In this document: piece by piece, positions 35,254-44,879 of the stretch | Position numbering within the stretch: the first letter of the stretch is position 1 | Layout of the letters: every line of letters begins with the position of its first letter | NCBI RefSeq assembly: GCF_001541225.1 | Contig: NZ_LMTS01000158.1 | Coordinates: 9,675 to 73,674, forward strand | From: Variovorax sp. WDL1 | Lineage (GTDB): Bacteria; Pseudomonadota; Gammaproteobacteria; Burkholderiales; Burkholderiaceae_C | Length of the DNA stretch: 64,000 nt | Direction: 5' to 3' | Program-made: the position numbers and the translations under genes | Notes under the pieces: model-generated | The model's input: only the letters and a program-made list of their open reading frames with translations | What the model was told of the DNA's origin: nothing | The model's database searches: none

Positions 35254-37182
35254 ATGCCGCCTCGTTCACCCTTTTTTATCGTGCCCACACAGGGCCTTTC
35301 TCGTCGGCGTTTCGTCCAAGGGTTAGCCGCCGGCGGCGTTCTCGCTGGGCTGTCCACGCCGGCGTTCAAGGCATTTGCCCAGCAAGGCTCCGCGACGCGC
35401 GGTGCCGCCCCTGTGCTGAAGGGCACCGAGTTCGACTTGGTGATCGCCGAATCGCCCGTGAACTTCACGGGCAAGCCAGGCGTGGCTACGACCATCAACG
35501 GCTCGCTGCCGGCACCGACATTGCGTTGGCGCGAGGGTGACACCGTCACAATCCGTGTAACCAACAAGCTGCGTGAAGCCACATCCATTCACTGGCACGG
35601 GATCATCCTGCCGTATCAGATGGATGGCGTACCGGGCATCAGCTTCAATGGCATCGCTCCCGGCGAGACCTTCACGTACCGCTTCAAGGTTCAGCAGAGC
35701 GGCTCCTACTGGTACCACTCGCACTCCGGCTTCCAGGAACTCACGGGCATGTACGGGGCGATCATCATCGACCCCGCTGGCGCCGAGACCATCCACGCCG
35801 ACCGTGACCACGTGCTGCTGTTCTCGGATTGGACCGACGAAGACCCGATGCGGGTGTTCACCAAGCTCAAGTCCCAAAGCGACTATTACAACTACAACCA
35901 ACCTACCGTCTTCGACTTCTTCCGGGACGCCTCGCGCGAAGGCACGGCCGCTGCGATCGACAAGCGCAAGATGTGGAACGAGATGCGGATGAATCCGACG
36001 GATCTCGCAGATCTGTCTGCCGCCACGCTGACCTATCTGGCCAACGGCGTCACCCCCGCCGGCAATTGGACGGCGCTGTTCCGACCGGGTGAGCGCGTGC
36101 GGCTGCGCATGGTCAACGGTGCGGGCAACACCTTCTACGACGTACGCATTCCAGGACTGAAACTCACGGTGGTGCACGTCGATGGTGTTGACGTGGAGCC
36201 GGTGACCGTCGATGAGTTCCGATTCGGTCCTGGCGAAACCGTCGACGTGATCGTCCAGCCACGGGATGACGCTTACACGATCTTCGCCCAGGCGATGGAC
36301 CGGACAGGCTACGCGCGTGCCACGCTGGCCGTGCGTGAAGGTCTTCAAGCTCCCGTGCCTGCCCTCGATCCGGTCGAATGGCTGACCATGAACGACATGA
36401 TGGGCGGCATGATGGGGGGCATGGACCATGGCGGGTCCGGCCAGGCCATGGAGATGACCGGGATGACCGGGATGACCGGGATGACCGGGATGACGGGCAT
36501 GACGGGCATGACCGGGATGACCGGGATGGGCTCGGGTTCGATGTCCGGGATGGATCATGGGGCGATGGCAGGCATGAATCACGGCGCCATGAACCACGGT
36601 GGCATGGCGATGGATCACAGCCAACACGCCGCGGCGGCGGGGGGACTGGCCGTGCCCAGCACTACTGCTCGCCACGCTCGCACCGAGTATGGTGCCAGCA
36701 CGGACATGCGCGTTGACATGGCGCGCACCAACCTCGATGACCCCGGCATCGGACTGCGCAACAACGGTCGGCGCGTGTTGACCCTCGCGGATCTGCATAC
36801 CCCGTCGGGGCCGCTGGACAAGAGAGGCCCCGGCCGGGAGGTCGAACTGCACCTCACGGGCAACATGGAACGCTACGCATGGTCCCTGGACGGGCTGGAG
36901 TTCGGAAAGTCCACGCCGGTGCACTTCAAACACGGCGAGCGGCTGCGGGTCATTCTGCACAACGACACCATGATGACCCATCCCATGCACCTGCACGGCA
37001 TGTGGAGCGAGCTGGAAAGCCCCGACGGTCGCTTCCTTGCGCGCCGCCACACCCTGCCGGTGCAGCCGGCACAACGCATCAGCTTCCTGGTGACAGCCGA
37101 CGCGCTCGGCCGCTGGGCGTGGCACTGCCACCTGATGTTCCACATGGATGCCGGCATGTTCCGCGAAGTCGTGGTGTCTTGA
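35254..37182 (+). CDS. copA: Multicopper oxidase CopA (periplasmic)
   Basis: A 642-residue oxidase, probably of Cu(I). A Tat signal (LSRRRFVQGLAAGGVLAGL) leads the protein. Copper-ligand motifs are HWHG (about 113), YWYHSHSG (about 152), HPMHLHG (about 575) and the type 1 site WHCHLMFHMDAGM (about 623-635). The Met/His-rich insert (about 377-457) includes eight MTG tripeptides in tandem. It is encoded behind GGAGG, divergent from copRS, and heads copA-copB-DUF411-DUF2933-ATPase. Confidence 0.97.
   Translation: MPPRSPFFIVPTQGLSRRRFVQGLAAGGVLAGLSTPAFKAFAQQGSATRGAAPVLKGTEFDLVIAESPVNFTGKPGVATTINGSLPAPTLRWREGDTVTIRVTNKLREATSIHWHGIILPYQMDGVPGISFNGIAPGETFTYRFKVQQSGSYWYHSHSGFQELTGMYGAIIIDPAGAETIHADRDHVLLFSDWTDEDPMRVFTKLKSQSDYYNYNQPTVFDFFRDASREGTAAAIDKRKMWNEMRMNPTDLADLSAATLTYLANGVTPAGNWTALFRPGERVRLRMVNGAGNTFYDVRIPGLKLTVVHVDGVDVEPVTVDEFRFGPGETVDVIVQPRDDAYTIFAQAMDRTGYARATLAVREGLQAPVPALDPVEWLTMNDMMGGMMGGMDHGGSGQAMEMTGMTGMTGMTGMTGMTGMTGMTGMGSGSMSGMDHGAMAGMNHGAMNHGGMAMDHSQHAAAAGGLAVPSTTARHARTEYGASTDMRVDMARTNLDDPGIGLRNNGRRVLTLADLHTPSGPLDKRGPGREVELHLTGNMERYAWSLDGLEFGKSTPVHFKHGERLRVILHNDTMMTHPMHLHGMWSELESPDGRFLARRHTLPVQPAQRISFLVTADALGRWAWHCHLMFHMDAGMFREVVVS
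36454..36525 (+). repeat. Tandem 9-bp repeat encoding (MTG)8 in CopA
   Basis: Eight consecutive copies of ATGACCGGG (two copies read ATGACGGGC) encode Met-Thr-Gly repeats inside the Met-rich copper-binding insert. Repeats this uniform are prone to slippage, so copy number may vary between isolates while keeping the frame. Confidence 0.95.
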
Positions 37183-37207
37183 ACCCAGCGCACAAGGAAG
37201 ACCAAGA

Positions 37208-38188
37208 ATGTCCAAAGCACTCCCCACTCGCGCACTGGCCACGACGCTTCTGGCCCTGGTAAGCGTCGCCGCCCAGGCACAAGCACAGAACGACCATGCA
37301 GCGCACGGCCAGGCCGACGCTCAAACGGCCGCGCCATCCACTCAGACCGTGGCTCCTGCCGCCGACCCGCACGCGGGTCACGCGACGTCGGCGAGCGGCT
37401 CGACCGCGGCCCCGGCCATGGATCACGGCAACATGCAGATGCAGGGCGGGTCGGCGCCTCCTGACGCCCGCGATCCGCATGGCTACTCCAATGGCCTGAC
37501 ATTGGGATCGGGCGACTACGCCGTACCCGGTGTGCCGCGGCTGATGCTGGCCGACGAACACAGGTTCTTTTCGTTGCGCGGCGAAACTCTGGAACGCCGC
37601 TTCACGCGCAAAGGAGACGATTCCACGGCCTACGACCTCCAGGCGTGGTATGGGACGACCTACAACAAGGCAGTCGTGAAGGCCGAAGGCGATATCGCCA
37701 AAGGAAAGCTCGAAGAATCGCGTACCGAGCTTCTCTGGGGGCACGCCGTCGCACCGTACTGGGACACCCAGCTCGGCGTTCGGGTGGATAACGGGGAAGG
37801 CCCGAGCCGTCAATGGTTGGCTTTCGGCATCCAGGGCCTCGCCCCCTACTGGTTCGAGCTGGAGGCGACGGGCTACGTGGGAAGTGGTGGACGTACGGCG
37901 CTGCGTGTCGAAGGCAGCTACGAGCTGCTGCTGACCCAGCGACTGATTCTGGAGCCTCGCGCCGAGTTGCAGTTCTATGGCAAGGACGACCCGGAACGCG
38001 TTATCGGCAAGGGCCTGGCCGAAGCGTCTGCTGGCTTGCGCCTGCGCTATGAATTCAGTCGCCAGTTCGCCCCCTATATCGGCGTGGAACGGGCGGGCAG
38101 CTTCGGACGCACCGCGGACTATGTGCGTGCCCAAGGCGGCCGTGCGCAGCAGACGCGCTGGGTGGCTGGCGTGCGATTCTGGTTCTAG
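37208..38188 (+). CDS. copB: Copper resistance outer-membrane protein CopB
   Basis: A 326-residue exported protein. After the signal (LATTLLALVSVAAQAQA) there is a His/Met-rich segment (NDHAAHGQ, DPHAGHAT, MDHGNMQMQGG) and then a beta-barrel domain with MLADEHRFFSLRGE, AYDLQAWYGTTYNKAVVKAEG and a final aromatic VAGVRFWF that suits outer-membrane insertion. ATG 37208 is used; it follows copA by 25 bases. CopB usually works with CopA in periplasmic copper sequestration or export. Confidence 0.95.
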   Translation: MSKALPTRALATTLLALVSVAAQAQAQNDHAAHGQADAQTAAPSTQTVAPAADPHAGHATSASGSTAAPAMDHGNMQMQGGSAPPDARDPHGYSNGLTLGSGDYAVPGVPRLMLADEHRFFSLRGETLERRFTRKGDDSTAYDLQAWYGTTYNKAVVKAEGDIAKGKLEESRTELLWGHAVAPYWDTQLGVRVDNGEGPSRQWLAFGIQGLAPYWFELEATGYVGSGGRTALRVEGSYELLLTQRLILEPRAELQFYGKDDPERVIGKGLAEASAGLRLRYEFSRQFAPYIGVERAGSFGRTADYVRAQGGRAQQTRWVAGVRFWF

Positions 38189-38225
38189 AACCTAGCGGGT
38201 TTGATCATCTGATGAGAGGCGATCC

Positions 38226-38711
38226 ATGAACATGCACTACGACAGAAGCCAGGGCAAAGTGCCGAGACGCCAGGCATTGATCGCTGGCTTGTTGGTGATG
38301 GCACTCGCAGGACCGAGCCTGGCGCAGAGCCGACCGATTGCCAAGGTCTGGAAGGACCCGAGCTGCGGATGCTGCAAGGACTGGGTCTCACACCTGCAAG
38401 GCGCAGGCTTCGATGTGCAGGTTCTCGACACCGGGAACACCGCAGCGCGCACGCGGCTGGGCATCCCGCAGAAGTACGGTTCTTGCCACACGGCGCAGAT
38501 CGGCGGCTATGCCATCGAGGGTCATGTGCCTGCCTCGGACATTCAACGCTTGCTGCGCGAAGCCCCGCAGGCCATCGGCCTCGCGGCGCCCGGCATGCCG
38601 GTCGGTTCGCCCGGCATGGATGGTCCGGCCTATGGTGGACGCAAGGACGCCTACGACGTGCTGCTGGTTGGGAAAAACGGTAGCAGCACGGTCTATCAGT
38701 CGCATCGCTGA
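38226..38711 (+). CDS. DUF411 metal-binding protein (CopG-like)
   Basis: A 161-residue exported protein with signal ALIAGLLVMALAGPSLAQ and the DUF411 start KVWKDPSCGCCKDWVSHLQ (CxCC copper site, about residue 48), followed by KYGSCHTAQIGGYAIEGHVP with the conserved Cys and His. DUF411 proteins (also called CopG in cop clusters) handle periplasmic copper. It sits between copB and the third DUF2933 gene. Confidence 0.92.
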   Translation: MNMHYDRSQGKVPRRQALIAGLLVMALAGPSLAQSRPIAKVWKDPSCGCCKDWVSHLQGAGFDVQVLDTGNTAARTRLGIPQKYGSCHTAQIGGYAIEGHVPASDIQRLLREAPQAIGLAAPGMPVGSPGMDGPAYGGRKDAYDVLLVGKNGSSTVYQSHR

Positions 38712-38744
38712 CCATCCATCAACCCTTCTCCGTGGAGATATGCC

Positions 38745-39017
38745 ATGCAGCATCAGCACACACAGACCCCCAGCGATCGCCCCCGGTTCTGGCGATCGCG
38801 CTACGGCGTGGCGTTCCTCATCATCGCCGCTGTCGCCGCGTATTTCCTGCTCAAGGAGCACACGGCACATGTTGCCGGCTATCTCCCCTTCCTGCTGCTG
38901 GCGGCTTGTCCGCTGATGCACCTGTTCATGCACCGTGGTCACAGCCACGGCGGACACGATCATGCCGCGCGTCAGGGTAAGGAAGGTGCCGCAGCCTCCA
39001 AGGAGCAGAAGCAATAA
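38745..39017 (+). CDS. DUF2933 membrane peptide (copy 3)
   Basis: A 90-residue protein with two membrane helices (YGVAFLIIAAVAAYFLLKEH and LPFLLLAACPLMHLFMHRG) and a short His-rich tail (HSHGGHDHAA). The EHTAH loop and ACPLMHLFMH end are the DUF2933 signature and the closest to copies in other cop operons. It precedes the Cu+-ATPase gene by about 110 bases. Confidence 0.85.
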   Translation: MQHQHTQTPSDRPRFWRSRYGVAFLIIAAVAAYFLLKEHTAHVAGYLPFLLLAACPLMHLFMHRGHSHGGHDHAARQGKEGAAASKEQKQ

Positions 39018-39130
39018 GTCGAGGCACTCGCACCGTGCGAGCACGCGACGCCGCGCTTGTCTCCTTGCGCGCCTGCGGCCTGCTGCGATCACCAGACACC
39101 AACAGTTAACGGCGGAGGGCACTTGTCACT

Positions 39131-41611
39131 ATGAATTCACCCAGCAAGTCTTCAGGACATGAGCACGCAGGCATGGCGGCGGGTGCCACAACGTCCGGCC
39201 CGCATACCCACCACCATCACGCCAGCCATGCTGGAAGTGACGACGCGGGCGGGTCCTCAAGCCACACGCAGCCCGATGCCGCGACGCGAGATCCGGTGTG
39301 TGGCATGGCGGTCACGGCGGCGTCGGAGCACCGCTCCACGCACTTGGGGAACACGTACTTGTTTTGCAGCACCGGATGCAAGGCCAAATTCGACGCCGAT
39401 CCGGCGCGATATGCCAGCGGTGACGCGGGCATAGGCACAGGCAGCGGCCATGCACCGCATCACCATGCCAACACCGCAGTTTCACCGGCCCCGGCGGCAT
39501 CGCCAACCGCGCCCGGAACCATCTACACCTGCCCGATGCACCCGGAGATCCGCCAGGATCATCCGGGAACCTGCCCCAAGTGCGGGATGACGCTGGAGCC
39601 TCTGCTGCCCGACCTCGATGACGACAACCCGGAGTTGCGTGACTTCTCGCGTCGCTTCTGGTGGACCTTGCCGCTGACGCTCGTGGTCCTGGCGCTGGCG
39701 ATGCTGGGCGAGCGGCTGCACCTGATGGACATGGCTACACAGAGCTGGGTCGAGTTGGTGCTGTCGTTGCCGATCGTGCTGTGGGCCGGCTGGCCCTTCT
39801 TCTCCCGCGGCTGGCTGTCCGTGGTCAACCGCAGCCCGAACATGTGGACACTGATCGGCCTGGGAACGGGTGCGGCATTCATCTACAGCGTTGTGGCAAC
39901 CGTTGCGCCGGAAGTGTTTCCAGCTTCCTTCATGTCCATGGGACGGGTCGGCGTGTATTTCGAGGCCGCCGCCGTCATCATCTCGCTGACACTGCTCGGC
40001 CAGGTGCTGGAACTCAAGGCCCGCTCCCAGACTTCGGCAGCCATCAAGTCGCTGCTGGGGCTGGCACCCAAGACGGCGCGGCGCATCAATGCGGACGGCA
40101 GCGAGGAAGACGTGCCACTCAGCCATGTGCACGTCGGCGACCTGCTGCGCATCCGACCCGGCGAGAAGGTGCCGGTGGATGGCATCGTGCACGAGGGCAG
40201 CAGCTCGATTGACGAATCCATGCTGACCGGCGAACCGCTGCCCGTCAGCAAGCGCGTGGGCGACAAGGTCATCGGGGCCACACTCAACACCAGCGGCGCG
40301 CTGATCATGCGTTCGGAGCGGATCGGCTCGGACACCGTTCTATCGCAGATCGTCCAGATGGTCGCCCAGGCGCAGCGTTCCAAGGCACCGATGCAACGCA
40401 TGGCCGATGTCGTTGCCGGCTACTTCGTGATGGCCGTCGTCGCCATTGCGGTAACGACGCTCCTTGTATGGGGATTCTTCGGGCCGCAGCCCACCTGGGT
40501 CTATGGACTGATCAATGCGGTGGCCGTCCTGATCATCGCCTGCCCGTGCGCGCTGGGTCTGGCCACGCCGATGTCGATCATGGTCGCAACGGGCCGTGGC
40601 GCCACGCAGGGCGTGCTGTTCCGCGATGCCGCGGCGATCGAGAATCTTCGCAAGGTCGATACCCTCGTCATCGACAAGACAGGAACCCTGACCGAAGGCC
40701 GACCTGCTTTCGATCAGGTCGTCGCAGCTCCCGGCTTTACGAACGATGAGGTGCTGCGTCTTGCCGCCAGCCTGGACCAGGGCAGTGAACACCCCCTGGC
40801 CGACGCCATCGTGCAGGCCGCGCGTGCCCAGGGCCTCCAACTCGTGAAGCCTCAGAGCTTTGAATCGGGAACCGGCATCGGCGTGCGCGGAAAGGTTGAG
40901 CACCGGCAACTGGCGTTGGGCAACACAGTGCTGATGGAACAGTCTGGCGTATCGGCGGAACCGCTCGTACCCCAGGCCGAAGCTCTGCGCGGCGAAGGGG
41001 CCAGCGTCATGTACCTGGCGGTGGACGGGCAGCTCGCGGGCTTGCTCGCCGTATCCGATCCGGTCAAGGGCAGCACCCCCGAGGCCCTGGCCGCGTTGAA
41101 GGCTGCGGGCCTGCGGGTCATCATGGCCACCGGGGACGGGCAGACCACCGCCAAAGCCGTCGGTGCACGCCTAGGCATCGACGAGGTGCATGGTGAGGTC
41201 AAGCCGGCGGACAAGCTCATGTTGATCGAGCGACTGCAGAAAGAAGGACGCATCGTCGCCATGGCCGGAGACGGCATCAACGACGCGCCGGCCTTGGCGA
41301 AGGCAGACGTGGGCATCGCCATGGGAACGGGAACCGACGTGGCGATGAACAGCGCCCAGGTCACGCTGGTCAAGGGTGACCTGCGTGGCATCGCTGTCGC
41401 TCGCACGCTCTCGGTGAGTACCGTGCGCAACATGAAGCAGAACCTCATGTTCGCCTTCCTCTACAACGCGCTGGGCATCCCCATCGCCGCCGGGGTTCTC
41501 TATCCCCTCACGGGCTGGCTGCTGTCGCCGCTGATCGCAGCATTGGCGATGAGCCTGAGTTCGGCGTCGGTCGTTGGCAACGCCTTGCGCCTGAAAGCGA
41601 GCCGACTGTGA
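39131..41611 (+). CDS. Cu+-exporting P1B-ATPase (CPC motif) with YHS and heavy-metal-binding N-domains
   Basis: An 826-residue pump. The N-terminus is His-rich ([11 protein letters not shown]), followed by a YHS domain (RDPVCGMAV to [11 protein letters not shown], about 53-95) and a [22 protein letters not shown] heavy-metal-binding domain (about 131-152), as in SilP/CopF-type pumps. The core has TGEP, the membrane motif [10 protein letters not shown] (Cys about 471), [15 protein letters not shown] and [10 protein letters not shown]. It exports Cu(I), perhaps Ag(I), from the cytosol. It follows DUF411 and DUF2933 genes. Confidence 0.96.
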   Translation: MNSPSKSSGHEHAGMAAGATTSGPHTHHHHASHAGSDDAGGSSSHTQPDAATRDPVCGMAVTAASEHRSTHLGNTYLFCSTGCKAKFDADPARYASGDAGIGTGSGHAPHHHANTAVSPAPAASPTAPGTIYTCPMHPEIRQDHPGTCPKCGMTLEPLLPDLDDDNPELRDFSRRFWWTLPLTLVVLALAMLGERLHLMDMATQSWVELVLSLPIVLWAGWPFFSRGWLSVVNRSPNMWTLIGLGTGAAFIYSVVATVAPEVFPASFMSMGRVGVYFEAAAVIISLTLLGQVLELKARSQTSAAIKSLLGLAPKTARRINADGSEEDVPLSHVHVGDLLRIRPGEKVPVDGIVHEGSSSIDESMLTGEPLPVSKRVGDKVIGATLNTSGALIMRSERIGSDTVLSQIVQMVAQAQRSKAPMQRMADVVAGYFVMAVVAIAVTTLLVWGFFGPQPTWVYGLINAVAVLIIACPCALGLATPMSIMVATGRGATQGVLFRDAAAIENLRKVDTLVIDKTGTLTEGRPAFDQVVAAPGFTNDEVLRLAASLDQGSEHPLADAIVQAARAQGLQLVKPQSFESGTGIGVRGKVEHRQLALGNTVLMEQSGVSAEPLVPQAEALRGEGASVMYLAVDGQLAGLLAVSDPVKGSTPEALAALKAAGLRVIMATGDGQTTAKAVGARLGIDEVHGEVKPADKLMLIERLQKEGRIVAMAGDGINDAPALAKADVGIAMGTGTDVAMNSAQVTLVKGDLRGIAVARTLSVSTVRNMKQNLMFAFLYNALGIPIAAGVLYPLTGWLLSPLIAALAMSLSSASVVGNALRLKASRL

Positions 41612-41752
41612 CCGGTTTTTCTTTCTGAAACTACAGGAGCCTGCTATCGCCCAGCAAACCGTTTCTTTCGTTCCACGCCGTTGCAAAGGTGCAAGCCTTA
41701 TCTCGGCATTTCGTTCTTAAACCCCACCTCACACATCCAGGTAGAAACTTCT

Positions 41753-42139
41753 ATGACCCGTTCACATTTCATCGCCAAGCTCGTCGCGCCGATCGCTGCT
41801 GGTCTGTTCGCCACCGCCGCATTCGCGCATCCTTCGCTGGTGTCTTCAACGCCGGCCGACAAGTCGCAGGTTTCTGCGCCAGCCACCATCGAACTGAAGT
41901 TCTCCGAGACGCTGGTGCCGCAGTTCTCCGCCGCGAGCCTTGTCATGACTGGCATGCCGGGAATGGCGAGCCATGGCCCGATGAAGATCAACGCCAGCGT
42001 CGCGGCTGCCGGCGACGGCAAGACCATGGTCATCACGCCGGCACAGGCGCTCCAGCCCGGTGACTATCGCGTCGAATGGCGTGCCGTCTCCTCGGACACG
42101 CATCCGATCACGGGTAACGTCACCTTCAAGGTGAAGTAA
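41753..42139 (+). CDS. copC: Copper resistance protein CopC
   Basis: A 128-residue periplasmic beta-barrel copper carrier. The signal ends AAFA and mature CopC begins HPSLVSSTPADKSQV, giving the N-terminal His ligand; a later VEWRAVSSDTHPITG segment holds the Asp/His ligands. A Met-rich stretch (VMTGMPGMASHGPM) would form the Cu(I) site. ATG 41753 is preceded by AGGTAG. It is followed after four bases by copD. Confidence 0.96.
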   Translation: MTRSHFIAKLVAPIAAGLFATAAFAHPSLVSSTPADKSQVSAPATIELKFSETLVPQFSAASLVMTGMPGMASHGPMKINASVAAAGDGKTMVITPAQALQPGDYRVEWRAVSSDTHPITGNVTFKVK

Positions 42140-42143
42140 GCCC

Positions 42144-43070
42144 ATGGCCGGGGATTGGTTGACCATCGTCCTGCGCCTGGCGCTGTATCTGGACCTGGCG
42201 GCGGCGTTTGGCGTCGCCATGTTCGGTCTCTATGCTTTGGGCAACGACGAGCGATCCTCGACGATCTCGCGCCGCTATCGCGTCCTCATTGGCGCATCCG
42301 CTGCCATCGGCATTGCCCTGTCGATGTGGGGCATGACGGTCATGGCCAAGGCCATGTCCGGTGCCCAGAGCTACGCGGAGCTGTCAACGCACGTCTTCGA
42401 CATGCTCATTACGGGCACGCACATGGGCATCGCCTGGTGCATTCGCCTCCTCGCGCTGTTGGTGTGTGTGCTCGTCGCAATGTTGAAATTGAACGCTACC
42501 TTGCGATTTGCAGTGATGGCGCTCTCCACCGGCGTGGCGCTGGCGACCCTTGCGTGGGCAGGCCACGGCGCGATGGACGACGGCGTTCGCGGCTACATCC
42601 ATCTTGCGTCGGATATCACGCACCTCTGGGCAGCGGGCGCTTGGGTGGGCGCATTGGTGGCGTTCTTGATGCTGGCATCCCACAAGCAGGATGTCGCGCA
42701 AGACCCGGTAGCGGTCCTCAGTCGGACGTCGAATGGCTTTGCTCGCATAGGTACAGCGATCGTGGCTGCACTCGTCGTGAGTGGAATTCTCAATTACCTG
42801 TTGATCGCCGGACCATCGTTTGATCCGCTCATCTCGACGCTGTATGGCCGGCTGCTGATGGTAAAGCTCTTGCTTTTCGCAGGCATGCTGGCGTTGGCTG
42901 CTGCCAATCGGTATCGGTTGAGCCCGAGCCTGGAGGCAGCTTTGAAGGCAGGCAATCGCGCACAGGCAGTCATCAAGCTTAGGCAGAGTCTGTTCACGGA
43001 GGCGACCTTGGCCGTTTTGGTTCTGGCGAGCGTTGCATGGCTTGGCATCTTGTCTCCCACTGGAACCTAG
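42144..43070 (+). CDS. copD: Copper resistance inner-membrane protein CopD
   Basis: A 308-residue protein with eight membrane helices. Family features include VLRLALYLDLAAAFGV, a THMGIAWCIRL segment, SDITHLWAAGAWVGALVAF and STLYGRLLMVKLLLFAGML. CopD with CopC takes copper up across the inner membrane, probably to load cuproenzymes. It closes the cop structural operon; a copper-box-like site and an IS follow. Confidence 0.94.
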   Translation: MAGDWLTIVLRLALYLDLAAAFGVAMFGLYALGNDERSSTISRRYRVLIGASAAIGIALSMWGMTVMAKAMSGAQSYAELSTHVFDMLITGTHMGIAWCIRLLALLVCVLVAMLKLNATLRFAVMALSTGVALATLAWAGHGAMDDGVRGYIHLASDITHLWAAGAWVGALVAFLMLASHKQDVAQDPVAVLSRTSNGFARIGTAIVAALVVSGILNYLLIAGPSFDPLISTLYGRLLMVKLLLFAGMLALAAANRYRLSPSLEAALKAGNRAQAVIKLRQSLFTEATLAVLVLASVAWLGILSPTGT

Positions 43071-43096
43071 TCCTTCATGGGCGGCAGATGACAGCA

Positions 43097-43115
43097 CATG
43101 AACTGAATGTAATGC
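43097..43115 (+). promoter_or_regulatory. Copper-box-like site upstream of copK (now separated by an IS)
   Basis: CATGAACTGAATGTAATGC matches the copA box region 35114-35132 at 15 of 19 positions, sharing TGAATGTAAT. If the IS3-family element and one target copy are removed in mind, the site lies about 90 bases before the copK start. A CopR-controlled copK promoter is inferred. Confidence 0.55.
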
Positions 43116-43175
43116 ACGGGTAAGCGCTCTGTAGACTGAACCGCCCCGGTTTCCGCGGAGGCTGTTTGGTTTAAG

Positions 43176-44125
43176 TCAGCCCGCCACCGCGGTGGTCTGA
43201 CTGGCGAGTTGCCGGTAGTAGTTTGCCTCGGCCTCGGCTGGCGGGATGTAGCCGATGGGTTCGAGCAGGCGTTGGTGGTTGAACCAGGAGACCCATTCGA
43301 GCGTGGCGAACTCGACGGCCTCCCTAGTTTTCCAGGGCGCCCGGCGGTGAATCAGCTCGGCTTTGTACAGGCCATTGATGGTCTCGGCCAGCGCGTTGTC
43401 GTAGCTGTCGCCCTTGCTGCCCACTGACGGTTCGATGCCGGCCTCGGCCAGCCGCTCGGTGTAGCGGATGCTGACGTATTGCGAGCCCCTGTCCGAGTGA
43501 CAGACCAGGCTGCCATCGCGCTCGGGCTGACGGGCGTACAGGGCCTGCTCCAGCGCATCGAGCACGAGGTCCGTGCGCATCGAACTGCTCACCCGCCAGC
43601 CCACGATGCGCCGGGCGAACACGTCGATGACGAAGGCCACGTACAACCAGCCCTGCCAGGTGGGAACGTACGTGAAGTCGCTGACCCACAGCTGGTTCGG
43701 CCGCTCGGCACGGAACTGCCGATTGACCCGGTCCAGCGGGCACGGAGCCTTGGCATCGCCGATGGTGGTGCGCACAACCTTGCCGCGCATCACGCCGCGC
43801 AAGCCCATGCAGCGCATCAACCGCTCGACCGTGCAGCGGGCCACGACGATGCCTTCGCGCGCCAGTTGTCTCCACACCTTGTCAGCACCGTAGACCTGCA
43901 TGTTGGCCTGCCAGACGCGCTGAATCTGCGGCATCAGCATCTCGTCGCGTTTGGCGCGAGCACAGCGTCTGCTGGGGTCGCGCAGCAGCGCGGCATGGCG
44001 CCGATAGGCCGACGGGGCAACCTGCAGAACCTTGCAGAGCGGCTCGACCCCGAAGGCCTTGCGGTGCTGGTCGATGAAGGCTCTCACGACTTCAAGCGGC
44101 GGTCGAGCTCCGCCTGGGCGAAAAA
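43176..44125 (-). CDS. IS3-family transposase OrfB (integrase core), expressed by -1 frameshift
   Basis: The DDE integrase part of the element. Catalytic motifs are [11 protein letters not shown] (first Asp), [14 protein letters not shown] (second Asp) and [13 protein letters not shown] (Glu); the N-terminal HTH_21 region includes [15 protein letters not shown]. No good independent start is seen. A slippery T5C run at 44120-44125 (minus-strand reading) lies where OrfA would shift -1 into this frame, as expected for IS3 elements. The stop is at 43176-43178. Confidence 0.93.
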
Positions 44126-44407
44126 CGCGCTGGCCAGCTTCAGTATCTCGTTGGCACGGCGCAGCTCCTTGTTCTCGCGCTCCAGTTCCTTCATCCGCTG
44201 CGTCTCGTTGCTCGTCACGCCTTCGCGCGCGCCAGCATCGACCTCGGCGCGCTTGACCCATTCGTTCAAGGTCTGCGGCACGCAGCCAATCTTGGGGGCG
44301 ATGGACTCGATGGCCGCCCACAGCGACGGGTACTCCCCGCGCTGCTCCAGCACCATCCGCACCGCGCGCTCGCGCACCTCCGGCGAGAACTTGTTCGACT
44401 TGCTCAT
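44084..44407 (-). CDS. IS3-family transposase OrfA
   Basis: A 107-residue DNA-binding protein with the helix-turn-helix [20 protein letters not shown] and [16 protein letters not shown], then a leucine-zipper-like coiled coil ([20 protein letters not shown]). It ends a few codons after the slippery run shared with OrfB. It starts 24 bases inside the right inverted repeat. Confidence 0.93.
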   Translation of the reverse strand: MSKSNKFSPEVRERAVRMVLEQRGEYPSLWAAIESIAPKIGCVPQTLNEWVKRAEVDAGAREGVTSNETQRMKELERENKELRRANEILKLASAFFAQAELDRRLKS

Positions 44408-44522
44408 GGCTCAATCCTCTCAGAGTGTTGAGCCTCCGCGAAAGCCGGGGCGGTTCAGACCGCCTGCTTCTACATTTAACGACGCGGCGCAAGTTGTCGT
44501 CGTTTTTACAAAGGAGTCGATC

Positions 44523-44807
44523 ATGAAATCGCAAATTGTCATTGCCGCCCTGTTGAGCGCTCTCTCCGTGCCAGCCTTCGCCGGTCATGCAGCAGCCCAA
44601 GCAGCCAAGGAAATGGTTCCCTTGGCTGACGGGGGAACGCTGTACATCTTCAAGGACGGAAAGATGGCACAGGAAAGCCGCTTCGGGCGCGCCGTCTATC
44701 TCAATGTCGGAGCTTCGGTGTCGACGAAGGATGGGCGCAACATCGCGATCACCAGCAATGAAGTCGCTCGCCTCGGGTCGCTGCTACAAAAAGAGCACGG
44801 CGGATGA
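44523..44807 (+). CDS. copK: CopK-family periplasmic copper-binding protein
   Basis: A 94-residue protein. The signal peptide (MKSQIVIAALLSALSVPAFA) is followed by LADGGTLYIFKDGKMAQESRFGR, which aligns with the CopK core (QDGSKVHVFKDGKM) of Cupriavidus metallidurans, and by TKDGRNIAITSNEVARL. CopK binds Cu(I) through several methionines; here only the Met of KDGKM is kept in the core and others are replaced (AVYLNVGASVS). Binding may thus be weakened or changed. An AAAGGAG site precedes ATG 44523. The IS3-family element lies 65 bases upstream. Confidence 0.8.
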   Translation: MKSQIVIAALLSALSVPAFAGHAAAQAAKEMVPLADGGTLYIFKDGKMAQESRFGRAVYLNVGASVSTKDGRNIAITSNEVARLGSLLQKEHGG

Positions 44808-44858
44808 CGCCGCGGATGTGCGGTGCTTATCAAAGCTTCTGCACAGTGTGACAGAGAC

Positions 44859-44879
44859 GCGCGCCCCGATTGGGCGCGC
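44859..44879 (+). terminator. Possible hairpin terminator after copK
   Basis: GCGCGCCC (44859-44866) pairs perfectly with GGGCGCGC (44872-44879) across a 5-base loop, 52 bases downstream of the copK stop. There is no clear T-run after it, so termination strength is uncertain. Confidence 0.45.

Larger units (their letters stand above)
43137..44457 (-). mobile_element. IS3-family insertion sequence (1321 bp)
   Basis: Terminal inverted repeats of 27 bp (43137-43163 and 44431-44457) begin TGAACCGCCCCGG and differ at only two positions. A 3-bp target duplication GAC flanks the element (43134-43136 and 44458-44460). Two overlapping frames, OrfA and OrfB, run on the minus strand. All parts look intact, so it may be active. 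It separates a copper box from copK. Confidence 0.95.

Noticed and set aside
36454..36525. CRISPR-like repeats
   Set aside because: They are contiguous in-frame 9-bp codon repeats without spacers, inside copA.
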